Positions 1 through 11,307 of a DNA stretch of 62,000 nt are shown piece by piece. The stretch spans positions 187,501-249,500 of the forward strand of contig CAJNDS010000780.1 of assembly GCA_905221605.1 (NCBI GenBank), written 5' to 3'. Numbering within the stretch: position 1 is the first letter of the stretch; every line of letters begins with the position of its first letter. The notes below the pieces were generated by a model that had not been told where the DNA came from, did not search any database, and worked only from the letters and a program-made list of their open reading frames with translations. This DNA comes from Symbiodinium natans. Its lineage: Eukaryota > Sar > Dinophyceae > Suessiales > Symbiodiniaceae. The position numbers and the translations under genes were made by a program.

Positions 1-2
1 TA

Positions 3-239
3 GCATGTGGACCCCGGGTGCAGGGCTGCTTCAAAGCTGAGGCCCTTGACCGCGTGGTTTGGCGCGCCCGGCGCAGCCTCGAGGCGCTGCCGGAGCTCCT
101 TGCGCAGGCCTCTCTGCAGGGAAGGGACTCCCCCTTAGAAAAAGATCTCTCCGAGCTGCTCTGCGCAGCACTCTACCCAACACCACAAAACATAGGCGTG
201 CCTTCGACCATCTCATCAAGTGCCGCCTCCACGCTGTAG
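3..239 (+). CDS. possible partial exon, helical, unknown function
   Basis: The frame is open from the left edge of the window to a stop at 237-239. Between about 30 and 165 it reads as a leucine- and alanine-rich helical protein (for example LDRVVWRARRSLEALPELL and LEKDLSELLCAALY). Such composition is unusual among the chance frames nearby. After about 170 it loses this character, so a splice donor may lie there. A second plus frame (59-271) is also open, which weakens the call. No domain is recognised and no start can be chosen because the region is cut by the window edge. Confidence 0.3.
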   Translation, partial: ACGPRVQGCFKAEALDRVVWRARRSLEALPELLAQASLQGRDSPLEKDLSELLCAALYPTPQNIGVPSTISSSAASTL

Positions 240-1295
240 AGTCCCGAGGTCGGGGATCTCAGCGTCACTGACTAGAAACTTGGCTTCGCTCAGAACTGCT
301 GCTTGTTGAGTGCCAAAGCATCGGCGTGGGTTCTTGCAGTTCTGTTCTTCATTACGCCAGAATTCCAGAGGTGCTTCGCAAGTCCAAAGACACGAAACGG
401 CACGGTGCCCAAGCGACACACCGGAGGAACGCACGACAGCAGTGATCGGGAAAGGCCGACAAGGCACGAAAGTACTGTATGCGCCTTGGCACCCTTGAAC
501 TCTGAACTTTATTGACGCCATCGAGCTAGGCGAGCTAAGCTGCCCGGCCGCAAGTCTTGGACAACCTGCAAGGGCTAATGGTTGTGTCAAGATGATCTGT
601 GAGATCAATATCTAACCCGCCTGCAGCGCCAGAACAACACCACCAGCGAGGATCGCAAAGACAACAGACTGTATCCACAGCCTCGCTACAATTCCACAGC
701 CATGGACGAAGGATTTTGCAAGCCCGACAAGTTATGCTTCACTGTGTCAAACAGATGATGGAACACACATGTGGCAAGTCTATCTCAAACAAGCCTCATC
801 TTTCCAAAGTCTCCTGAAGCCTGCATCCCACTCTGAGCGTTCATGATGTGCTGAGCCACACATGTCCCGGCGCTGCAGCGTCCGAGGCCTGCGGAGCCAG
901 GGACAGATGTGGATCTTTTGTAGGCAGATAAGCTGTATTAATTTGCAAGAAGAGAGCGTGAAGAGGCGAACCGAAGGATGACTGACGGCATGGTTCCGGC
1001 TCCCAGGAGGCCTCATAGCCAGAGATGCCAGCCTTGTGCGGCTTGCAACTTACAACTGTTTCAAAGCTTGACCTTAAGGGGCCTGAGACAGAGGACACAG
1101 TGGGGGATTCCCCATGTTGTTGAACCCAAGGCCAAAGGCTGTAACAAATCCAGAGGACCCGAATTGCAGAGTCCAGTTCTATCGCAGGAGGATTCAACGG
1201 GGTGAGCATTGATTGGCCTCCTTGGAAGACAAGGCTGCGACCCCAGATAAAATACCGAGCGATGCAAGACCAAACTGACAGCGGGCTGTCCAATC
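240..1295. other. unassigned intergenic or intronic DNA
   Basis: Mixed-composition sequence with short overlapping frames on both strands (up to 150 codons) and no recognisable domain, repeat or RNA. I see nothing to annotate. Confidence 0.5.
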
Positions 1296-1814
1296 ATGCT
1301 AGAAGTACACGCAAGCTGCCTCAGACCCGAAATTGATGCAACACCAAGCCAAGCCCCCTTCGAATCCACTGTTTCTGTGCTGTCCGCGGCACGCCCAAAA
1401 GAGGAAACACCAACAGCTCCATGGCACCGAGTACCTGGAAGAGTCGCATCTCATGTCAAGCAGCCTCATTCAAAGAAGCTCCACAGCACGGACCAGCTAC
1501 TGAACGCCTTCAATCCTACCTCCACCTATCTCCCGAAGACTGCCTGCGAATTCTTAGCACACCAACAAGGGGGGCTTGCATTGAGGAGGACAAAATGTTC
1601 CCACGGCAACCTGGCTCAGCAGAGCATGCAATTGAAAAAAAAGGCTAATGGCAACCTGAGGCCAAAAGCCGCCTCACTAGTGCACTGTTCGCTTGGAGGT
1701 GTCCGAGGACTGAAGTCATCATACACATCAATGTGCAGAAGCACGGTTGTGAAAAGACCTCCTTGGGGTTACAAACCACCAGTCCACTGTGCCAATATAC
1801 TGCCTGAATCCTGA
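1296..1814 (+). CDS. hypothetical ORF, 172 codons, doubtful
   Basis: This is a single open frame in otherwise unassigned DNA. The predicted product is basic and rich in Ser, Lys and Pro and has no recognised motif, signal peptide or membrane segment. Its length is at the edge of what chance gives in this composition. The DNA between it and 2305 shows nothing else. Confidence 0.15.
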   Translation: MLEVHASCLRPEIDATPSQAPFESTVSVLSAARPKEETPTAPWHRVPGRVASHVKQPHSKKLHSTDQLLNAFNPTSTYLPKTACEFLAHQQGGLALRRTKCSHGNLAQQSMQLKKKANGNLRPKAASLVHCSLGGVRGLKSSYTSMCRSTVVKRPPWGYKPPVHCANILPES

Positions 1815-2309
1815 ACAAACACAACTAAACCCAGTTGTCCAAGTCCGCCACTTGCGCTGAGTGGCTCCCAGCCGTTGACCGCGTGCCTAGGAAATGCCCC
1901 TTTCCCCGTTTTGGCATGTGCAGATGTTGGTCTTCAATCATTCAGCCTTTAGGAAAAGTCATCTGCCTGTCGGAGGCTGCGCACCGTGTCATAGACGATC
2001 GAAGGCACCTGGATCAGCTCATCTTTGCGCGGAGACCGAGATCTTGCAGAGCGAAGTGCTGCACAAGAACCACTGGCCAAAATGAGCCCCCCCGGTTCGC
2101 AAAGTCTGCGGATCAAGATTCTCATGTCAAGTCCTACCCAGTAGCCCAGTAGAAGAGCTGTGCTTCCATGACAGTCCTGAGGGCGATGCCCCAACGGAGG
2201 TGGCGTAGAGGACGGCCTCGAGCGGGTCCAGGGCGGGCTTCGCCTTGCAGGGAGAGCTCGCTGAGCGAACCTCGCTCTGCGCAATTGAGCCCATTGGGCT
2301 ATACATGTA

Positions 2310-2432
2310 TGATTGTGGATATATATGTATATGTACTTAGTGTATTCAGGTATACATACATATATATATATATGCATATATATATATATACACACACATG
2401 TATTCCATGTATGTGTGTGTGATGTATGTATG
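2310..2432. repeat. (TA)n/(CA)n/(GT)n microsatellite cluster
   Basis: Runs of TATATA, then CACACA, then TGTGTG around 2310-2432. Frames through it give Tyr/Ile-rich artefacts. Confidence 0.9.
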
Positions 2433-2479
2433 GTTCCGTGTCGCGTGTCAGTACCCCCCCCCTCCCCCCATGCCACTAG

Positions 2480-2630
2480 AACCCTAAAAACCCTAAAGAC
2501 CCTCAAAACCACGAACCCTGCCACCCTAAACCAACCCTTCCAACTCTTGAAGCCCCAGGCAAATCCCACAAAACTTGAAATCCCTAAACACCCTAAACCC
2601 AAAACCCCTAAACCCTAAACCTCAACCCCC
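2480..2630. repeat. degenerate telomere-like CCCTAAA block
   Basis: Repeated CCCTAAA and variants (CCCTAAAA, CCCTAAAC, CCCTCAA) fill most of this stretch, in the C-rich orientation. The most regular part is 2583-2620. TTTAGGG is the plant/alga/dinoflagellate type of telomere unit. The heavy divergence suggests an old interstitial relic. Confidence 0.7.
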
Positions 2631-2659
2631 ACCACAGAGGTGACCACAGAAACGATGTA

Positions 2660-2880
2660 CCAAATATACATATGCATATGCATATATATATATATATGGA
2701 TATATATATATATATATATAATGATCACTACTAGTATATTTGCGGTTATTGTCATTTTTAATCAATTTATTGTAATTATGTTTACAGATATATATATATT
2801 TATATTTATTGATTTATTTACTTATTTATTGATTTGTTTACTTATTTATTTACTTACATATATATATATATATGGACACA
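2660..2880. repeat. AT-rich microsatellite with TTTA/TTTG tetranucleotides
   Basis: (TA)n runs at 2680-2720, 2790-2800 and 2858-2873, separated by TTTATTTA/TTGATTTA tetranucleotide-like tracts. It directly adjoins the C16 tract at 2881-2896. Confidence 0.85.
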
Positions 2881-3050
2881 CCCCCCCCCCCCCCCCATGA
2901 CCTACCCAGATCTGTTTCCCTCGTAAATACCGTTAAAAACCCGCTCGTGCCCTATGCCATTTTTTGCTACTCTCAGTGGCTGTCTCTCGACAAAACAGAC
3001 CCCACGGCCCACAAGACTGGACGCCGAGACGCGCGAGACCAAAAAACCAA

Positions 3051-3860
3051 AAAAACCATCTTTTTTAGAGAATGGGGAGGGGATGTTGAAAAAGATTGTT
3101 TTTTTGGTTTTGCCTCGTAAAAAGATGGTTTTTCATAGAAAAACCAACTTTCCCACGTAAAAAGATGGTTTTGGTCTGGACTGCCTCAGGAAAACCATCT
3201 TTTTGCGAGGTAAAAGTTGGTTTTTGGCACCAAAATCATCTTTTTACGATGTAAAAGTTGGTTTTTGTGTCCAAAACCATCTTTTTACGTGGGAAAAGTT
3301 GGTTTTGCTATGGAAAACCATCTTTTTACGAGGCAAAACCAAAAAGACAATCTTTTTCAAAATCCCCTCCCCATTCTCTAAAAAAGATGGTGTTTTTTGG
3401 TTTTTTTGGTTTTGCATCGTAAAAGATGGTTTTGGAGCCAAAAACCAACTTTTACCTCGCAAAAAGATGGTCTTCCTGAGGCAGTCCAGACCAAAACCAT
3501 CTTTTTACGTGGGAAAAGTTGGTTGTTCTATGAAAAACCATCTTTTTACGAGGCAAAACCAAAAAAAACATCTTTTTCAACATCCCCTCACCATTCTCTA
3601 AAAAAGATGGTTTTTTTGGTTTTTTGGTTTTGCCTCGTAAAAGATGGTTTTGGAGCCAAAAACCAACTTTTACCTCGCAAAAAAATGGTTTTGGCGTGGT
3701 CTTCTTAAGGAAAACAATCTTTTTGCGAGGGAAAAATTGGCTTTCCTATGAAAAACCATCTTTTTACGATGCAAAACCAAAAAAAACGATCTTTTTCAAA
3801 ATCCCCTCCCCATTCTCTTAAAAAGATGGTTCTTTTGGTTGTTTGGTTTTGCCTCGTACC
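3051..3860. repeat. compound inverted/direct repeat, about 220-bp period
   Basis: The landmark CCATTCTCT occurs at 3371, 3591 and 3810, giving 219-220-bp periods. Within each unit, the words AAAACCATCTTTTTACG and their reverse complement alternate, so each unit folds on itself. A further copy in the opposite orientation starts at 3051-3070 (TTTTTTAGAGAATGGGGAGG), making 3051-3410 a large inverted repeat. Open frames here (Lys/Phe/Trp-rich, up to 132 codons) are repeat artefacts. Confidence 0.85.
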
Positions 3861-3899
3861 TCTCTCGGGCCAGAACCGTTCAGCTCTACATGTAGCTAT

Positions 3900-5390
3900 G
3901 CTTGGAGGCTCGTTGGTTTTGGTCAGTCTTATATTAATCTCAGCAATAGCATTCCTATTCCTATTAATGTAAAAGGCTTCCTAACCATCTTTATAGGACT
4001 TCTTTTTCATTTTACTTATATTCTTATGAACTTTCAGAGGGTTCTTATTCAACATCAAAGGATCCCTAATACTTTTCAATAGGGTTCTTATGCATTTCAA
4101 CAAGGTTCTTAATCATTTTCAAGTGGCTCTTTTAATTCCAACAGGGTTCCTCTGAAATTAAACATCTTTTTAAGATTCATATTGGTGCCTATTCATTTTA
4201 ATGAGTCTCCAAGTAATTTTAATGGTATTCTTAGAAAATTGAATGGCATTCCTCGCCCTATTAATTCTAATAGGAATCACATTAAGTCTAACAGGAAGCC
4301 AAGAAATTTTGAAAAGGAACCACATTGAACTTTGTAGGATTCCTATTGGTTCCTATTATTTTTAGTAGGGTTCCTCTTCATTTTAAAAGGATTTGTATCA
4401 ATTGGTTATAGGGTTCTTAAAAATTTTACTGGGGTTCCTAATATATCCGATTAACGTCAAAGGGTTCCTGACCATCTTAATGGGACTCCTCTACCATTTC
4501 AGAATATTCTTATGAATTTTCATAGGGTTCTTATTCAATGTAGAAGGATTCCTAATACGTTTTTGTAAACAGGGTTCTTATGAATTTCAACAAGGTTCTC
4601 AATCATTTTAAAGTGGCTTCTTTTAGTTTCAATAGGGGTCCATCTGAAAATGAAAAGGGCTCATATTTCTTTTTAGGATTCCGGATTCCTATTGGTTCCT
4701 ATTCATGTTTGTGACTTGCAAAGTAATTGGAATGGTTTTTCTGGAGATTTGAATAGCATTCCTGTCCCATTAATTCTAATAGGAATCACATGAATTCTAA
4801 CAGTAAGCCTAGAAATCCGAACCACATTTATTTTTATAGGATTCCTATTGGTTCCTATTAATTTAGTAGGAAATCTCTTCATTTTCAAAGGATTCCAATA
4901 GGGTTCTTATGATTTTTAGTGGTGTTGCTTATAAATTCTAATTGATGGTAGGACCCTCTTCATTTAAAAGATTCCTCTTAATTTGCAAAAGGGTTCTTGT
5001 GAATTTAAGTGGGGTTCCTCATACATTGAATAGGATTCTAATTCATCATAACAAGATTAAGAGAAATATTAATAGGATTCCTATTTAGATTTAATGGAAT
5101 TCCCACATTCCCGTGCATTCAAAAAGGGTCCCTTTTCATTTTCACAGGCTCCCTACTATTCTTCATGGGGGCCCTATTGTTTTTCTACATTTTAGTAGCA
5201 TTCCCATGACGTTTGATAGGGAGTTCCTCTGACTCAAATATGATTCCAAGTCATTATTCCTATTGATTCAAGAAAGAGTCTTATTAATCTTAATAGGGTT
5301 CGTCTGAATTTCATAGGGCTTTCGTTCAATTAAGAGGGTTCTTATCAAATTCATAGCTATGACTAAGTATGGATTTCTTACTCCGACACG
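3900..5390. repeat. AT-rich degenerate duplication, about 500-bp higher-order unit
   Basis: The stretch is built of short variants of GGGTTCCTAAT/AGGATTCCTATT about 25-35 bp apart. On top of this, a longer unit is duplicated: TTTCAACAAGGTTCT at 4095 and 4585, and TAATTCTAATAGGAATCACAT at 4262 and 4771, offsets about 490-510. The copies have diverged. No gene is visible. Confidence 0.7.
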
Positions 5391-5443
5391 GCCTCACGGT
5401 AGGTCATGGGGGGGGGGGGGTGTGAGCATATATATATATATAT

Positions 5444-6803
5444 AACCCTCCACAGAGTCCCGCCCCCTTGGCCCGCTGCAGACACCAACACCGCCGGCGG
5501 ACAGCCCAAACGCACACCCAGGATTAGCTCCTGTGCAGGGCATTAAACGGTCGCAGTGAGGGTTTGGGGTTGAGGCGCTTTGTTACGGCTTAGGGTGTGC
5601 AATAGGTGACTGGGCCCGTAAACTGCATGAAGATCAGAGAAACCAACGAGTTAAGAAACTGACTCAGTCTCTCTAATTTACGGAAACTCATCAAGCTAAT
5701 CCCCTCAATGTCTTCATTTGATGGTGATGCACCGAAGTCCGTTTCGGGTCTTAGCGAGGTTCCGGGAATCTGAAAGAACCTTTGCGAGTGCTTGAAAGGG
5801 TTTTGGGTTTTGGCATCTGATCTCTCCTACATGCGGCTGAAGGGGGGAGCAGGGTCCACGACAGCTGCTTAAGTCCCTCCCTTGCGAATACACCCAACTC
5901 AGGTATGGCATTTTGACAGCGGTACCGTGGGTATCCAAGCCCTCTCCAGATCCCGGGCCTCCACATAGGCATTCCTGGGTGCGAAGCAGCTTCGCTCAAA
6001 GGCAAGGAAACGGCACCGTGACGTGCTGATCACTGTTTACCACGGCAAGCCTGCCATCAACATGTTCAAGCGTGAGGTCCTGGACTTGCAACACCACTGA
6101 CACAAGCAGAGGGGAGAGAAAAAAGCAGTCCTAAGATCTGTGCATGCTCCGCAGCATCGAACGATAGCTTGGCCTGTTCCACCACGTGGGGCTTCTGCAG
6201 ACTCTACAGGCTTGGAAAGCTTAACGTCTGAACGTGTTTACAGATCCACATCGCCAAAAAAGCTGTTTACAAACTTTCATCGTGTTGGATCCAACAATGT
6301 CCAAATAATTGAGTCCGTCACACGTCGGAAAGGTGACGAGTAAAGCTGGGCAGGAATTCTCGGAAGGGGGGTTGGGGAACCATACGGCTTTTTTCTATCC
6401 CGGCAACCACATGCAACCACTTTTTAGTCACTGAAGGGTGCCGCGTGTTCGCGCGAAATCTCAGAGGGAGCCTCTGGGAGGCTTAGAGGCTGACATGTGT
6501 AAGGATGTGTAGCGTTTGGCTGCGACTTATCGAGGCAGTGATGGCAAAGGAGGATCTTCAGAGACGGCCGAGTCAGGACACCAGGTAGCATGGAGTCAGC
6601 ATGCTGAATCGCCGGAAGGTCAAAATCAGGGAGAGGTTCGTTCTGTAGGTTCTTTGCAGCGCTCCAACAGGCAAGCATGAATCTTGCAGGACATGTTACA
6701 CCGGCATCTGCCTCATACTTGTCAGGGCTGCTCAGTTTCTGGCCTGTTCTGCGAGACGAGCGTGAGCTGTTCCACCAAGGATCTCGCCTGCCAGACGTAC
6801 AAG
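5444..6803. other. unassigned DNA before the satellite
   Basis: Ordinary composition, short frames only, no repeat or domain recognised. The last bases (6684-6803) are the unique left flank of the 359-bp satellite. Confidence 0.5.
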
Positions 6804-9800
6804 ATGGCTAGCTGTGGGGCGGGACAACAAGGTCCTGCTTGCTGCTGTGCACGCAGCCGAAATGGCAGTCCAATCAACAGAACCCTTCTTTCAAGGTCTG
6901 GATCGGGAACCTTGCGTGCAATGTTGTCCTCAAGCAAGGAACCATGAGCCCTTGATTGCAGGTGTACTGCATGACCGGACATCCTATGTGGCTGCATGAT
7001 GCCTGCTGCCAGAGGGGATAAATCATGAGACCCGCTCTTGCAGCTCTAAGGCGGGCCCTACAAGCGCAATGACCGCAGCTTGTGGTTCTAGCGGCTGCCA
7101 TCAGGCGCAGTTTCTTACCCGCTTTCTGTGCAGGAAGACGAAGACACACTTCCGCGCACCACATGGCTAGCTGTGGGGCGGGACAACAAGGTCCTGCTTG
7201 CTGCTGTGCACGCAGCCGAAATGGCAGTCCAATCAACAGAACCCTTCTTTCAAGGTCTGGATCGGGAACCTTGCGTGCAATGTTGTCCTCAAGCAAGGAA
7301 CCATGAGCCCTTGATTGCAGGTGTACTGCATGACCGGACATCCTATGTGGCTGCATGATGCCTGCTGCCAGAGGGGATAAATCATGAGACCCGCTCTTGC
7401 AGCTCTAAGGCGGGCCCTACAAGCGCAATGACCGCAGCTTGTGGTTCTAGCGGCTGCCATCAGGGGCAGCATCTTACCCGCTTTCTGTGCAGGAAGACGA
7501 AGCACACTTCCGCGCACCACATGGCTAGCTGCGGGGCGGGACAACAAGGTCCTGCTTGCTGCTGTGCACGCAGCCGAAATGGCAGTCCAATCAACAGAAC
7601 CCTTCTTTCAAGGTCTGGATCGGGAACCTTGCGTGCAATGCTGTCCACAAGCAAGGAACCATGAGCCCTTGATTGCAGGTGTACTGCATGACCGGACATC
7701 CTATGTGGCTGCATGATGCCTGCTGCCAGAGGGGATAAATCATGAGACCCGCTCTTGCAGCTCTAAGGCGGGCCCTACAAGCGCAATGACCGCAGCTTGT
7801 GGTTCTAGCGGCTGCCATCAGGGGCAGTTTCTTACCCGCTTTCTGTGCAGGAAGACGAAGACACGCTTCCGCGCACCACATGGCTAGCTGGGGCGGGACA
7901 ACAAGGTCCTGCTTGCTGCTGTGCACGCAGCCGAAATGGCAGTCCAATCAACAGAACCCTTCTTTCAAGGTCTGGATCGGGAACCTTGCGTGCAATGTTG
8001 TCCTCAAGCAAGGAACCATGAGCCCTTGATTGCAGGTGTACTGCATGACCGGACATCCTATGTGGCTGCATGATGCCTGCTGCCAGAGGGGATAAATCAT
8101 GAGACCCGCTCTTGCAGCTCTAAGGCGGGCCCTACAAGCGTAATGACCACAGCTTGTGGTTCTAGCGGCTGCCATCAGGGGCAGTATCTTACCCGCTTTC
8201 TGTGCAGGAAGACGAAGACACACTTCCGCGCACCACATGGCTAGCTGTGGGGCGGGACAACAAGGTCCTGCTTGCTGCTGTGCACGCAGCCGAAATGGCA
8301 GTCCAATCAACAGAACCCTTCTTTCAAGGTCTGGATCGGGAACCTTGCGTGCAATGCTGTCCACAAGTAAGGAACCATGAGCCCTTGATTGCAGGTGTAC
8401 TGCATGACCGGACATCCTATGTGGCTGAATGATGCCTGCTGCCAGAGGGGATAAATCATGAGACCCGCTGTTGCAGTTCTAAGGCGTGCCCTACAAGCGC
8501 AACGACCACAGCTTGTGGTTCTAGCGGCTGCCATCAGGGGCAGCATCTTACCCGTTTTCTGTGCAGGAAGACGAAGACACACTTCCGCGCACCACATGGC
8601 TAGCTGTGGGGCGGGACAACAAGGTCCTGCTTGCTGCTGTGCACGCAGCCGAAATGGCAGTCCAATCAACAGAACCCTTCTTTCAAGGTCTGGATCGGGA
8701 ACCTTGCGCGCAATGTTGTCCTCAAGCAAGGAACCATGAGCCCTTGATTGCAGGTGTACTGCATGACCGGACATCCTATGTGGCTGCATGATGCCTGCTG
8801 CCAGAGGGGATAAATCATGAGACCCGCTCTTGCAGCTCTAAGGCGGGCCTACAAGCGCAATGACCGCAGCTTGTGGTTCTAGCGGCTGCCATCAGGCGCA
8901 GTTTCTTACCCGCTTTCTGTGCAGGAAGACGAAGACACACTTCCGCGCACCACATGGCTAGCTGTGGGGCGGGACAACAAGGTCCTGCTTGCTGCTGTGC
9001 ACGCAGCCGAAATGGCAGTCCAATCAACAGAACCCTTCTTTCAAGGTCTGGATCGGGAACCTTGTGTGCAATGTTGTCCTCAAGCAAGGAACCATGAGCC
9101 CTTGATTGCAGGTGTACTGCATGACCGGACATCCTATGTGGCTGCATGATGCCTGCTGCCAGAGGGGATAAATCATGAGACCCGCTCTTGCAGCTCTAAG
9201 GCGGGCCCTACAAGCGCAATGACCGCAGCTTGTGGTTCTAGCGGCTGCCATCAGGCGCAGTTTCTTACCCGCTTTCTGTGCAGGAAGACGAAGACACACT
9301 TCCGCGCACCACATGGCTAGCTGTGGGGCGGGACAACAAGGTCCTGCTTGCTGCTGTGCACGCAGCCGACATGGCAGTCCAATCAACAGAACCCTTCTTT
9401 CAAGGTCTGGATCGGGAACCTTGCATGAAATGTTGTCCTCAAGCAAGGAACCATGAGCCCTTGATGGCAGGTGTACTGCATGACCGGACATCCTATGTGG
9501 CTGCATGATGCCTGCTGCCAGAGGGGATAAATCATGAGACCCGCTCTTGCAGCTCTAAAGCGGGCCCTACAAGCGCAATGACCGCAGCTTGTGGTTCTAG
9601 CGGCTGCCATCAGGCGCAGCTTCTTACCCCCGCTTTCTGTGCAGGAAGACGAAGACACACTTCCGCGCACCACATGGCTAGCTGTGGGGCGGGACAACAA
9701 GGTCCTGCTTGCTGCTGTGCACGCAGCCGACATGGCAGTCCAATCAACAGAACCCTTCTTTCAAGGTCTGGATCGGGAACCTTGCATGAAATGTTGTCCT

Positions 9801-11307
9801 CAAGCAAGGAACCATGAGCCCTTGATGGCAGGTGTACTGCATGACCGGACATCCTATGTGGCTGCATGATGCCTGCTGCCAGAGGGGATAAATCATGAGA
9901 CCCGCTCTTGCAGCTCTAAAGCGGGCCCTACAAGCGCAATGACCGCAGCTTGTGGTTCTAGCGGCTGCCATCAGGCGCAGCTTCTTACCCCCGCTTTCTG
10001 TGCAGGAAGACGAAGACACACTTCCGCGCACCACATGGCTAGCTGTGGGGCGGGACAACAAGGTCCTGCTTGCTGCTGTGCACGCAGCCGAAATGGCAGT
10101 CCAATCAACAGAACCCTTCTTTCAAGGTCTGGATCGGGAACCTTGCGTGCAATGTTGTCCTCAAGCAAGGAACCATGAGCCCTTGATTGCTGGTGTACTG
10201 CATGACCGGACATCCTATGTGGCTGCATGATGCCTGCTGCCAGAGGGGATAAATCATGAGACCCGCCCTTGCAGCTCTAAGGCGGGCCCTACAAGCGCAA
10301 TGACCGCAGCTTGTGGTTCTAGCGGCTGCCATCAGGCGCAGTTTCTTACCCGCTTTCTGTGCAGGAAGACGAAGACACACTTCCGCGCACCACATGGCTA
10401 GCTGTGGGGCGGGACAACAAGGTCCTGCTTGCTGCTGTGCACGCAGCCGACATGGCAGTCCAATCAACAGAACCCTTCTTTCAAGGTCTGGATCGGGAAC
10501 CTTGCGTGCAATGTTGTCCTCAAGCAAGGAACCATGAGCCCTTGATTGCAGGTGTACTGCATGACCGGACATCCTATGTGGCTGCATGATGCCTGCTGCC
10601 AGAGGGGATAAATCATGAGACCCGCTCTTGCAGCTCTAAGGCGGGCCCTACAAGCGCAATGACCGCAGCTTGTGGTTCTAGCGGCTGCCATCAGGCGCAG
10701 TTTCTTACCCGCTTTCTGTGCAGGAAGACGAAGACACACTTCCGCGCACCACATGGCTAGCTGTGGGGCGGGACAACAAGGTCCTGCTTGCTGCTGTGCA
10801 CGCAGCCGACATGGCAATCCAATCAACAGAACCCTTCTTTCAAGGTCTGGATCGGGAACCTTGCGTGCAATGTTGTCCTCAAGCAAGGAACCATGAGCCC
10901 TTGATTGCAGGTGTACTGCATGACCGGACATCCTATGTGGCTGCATGATGCCTGCTGCCAGAGGGGATAAATCATGAGACCCGCTCTTGCAGCTCTAAGG
11001 CGGGCCCTACAAGCGCAATGACCGCAGCTTGTGGTTCTAGCGGCTGCCATCAGGCGCAGTTTCTTACCCGCTTTCTGTGCAGGAAGACGAAGACACACTT
11101 CCGCGCACCACATGGCTAGCTGTGGGGCGGGACAACAAGGTCCTGCTTGCTGCTGTGCACGCAGCCGAAATGGCAGTCCAATCAACAGAACCCTTCTTTC
11201 AAGGTCTGGATCGGGAACCTTGCGTGCAATGTTGTCCTCAAGCAAGGAACCATGAGCCCTTGATTGCAGGTGTACTGCATGACCGGACATCCTATGTGGC
11301 TGCATGA
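6804..11307 (+). repeat. 359-bp tandem satellite, about 12.5 copies
   Basis: The anchor ATGGCTAGCTG occurs at 6804, 7163, 7521, 7880, 8237, 8596, 8954, 9313, 9674, 10035, 10394, 10753 and 11112, so units are 357-361 bp. The units appear nearly identical, differing by a few substitutions and small indels. Within each unit a pyrimidine-rich stretch ending TTTCTGTGCAG precedes a frame starting EDEDTLPRTTWLAVGRDNK and running past FFQGLDREPC. The unit may therefore derive from an intron-exon segment. Both strands are open for long distances because few stops occur. Unit length is not always a multiple of three, so the array does not encode one continuous protein. Confidence 0.95.

Larger units (their letters stand above)
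2861..5443. mobile_element. candidate inverted-arm element, about 2.6 kb
   Basis: The left arm (2861-2906) reads (TA)n, GGACACAC, C16, ATGACCTACC. The right arm (5398-5443) reads GGTAGGTCAT, G13, TGTGAGC, (AT)n, which is the reverse complement with small differences. The enclosed DNA is much more AT-rich than the surrounding window and is itself repetitive. It has no recognisable transposase. It may be a non-autonomous foldback element, or two microsatellite loci of shared origin in opposite orientation. No clean target duplication is visible because both ends run into AT repeats. Confidence 0.4.

Noticed and set aside
2310-2900. Tyr/Ile-rich frames (2313-2618, 2640-2900)
   Set aside because: Translation of TA/CA microsatellites and CCCTAAA repeats.
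6804-11307. The satellite as a CRISPR array or as a tandem gene family
   Set aside because: Units are 359 bp and almost wholly identical with no alternating spacers, and unit length varies by non-multiples of three, so neither a CRISPR nor a continuous repeat protein fits.
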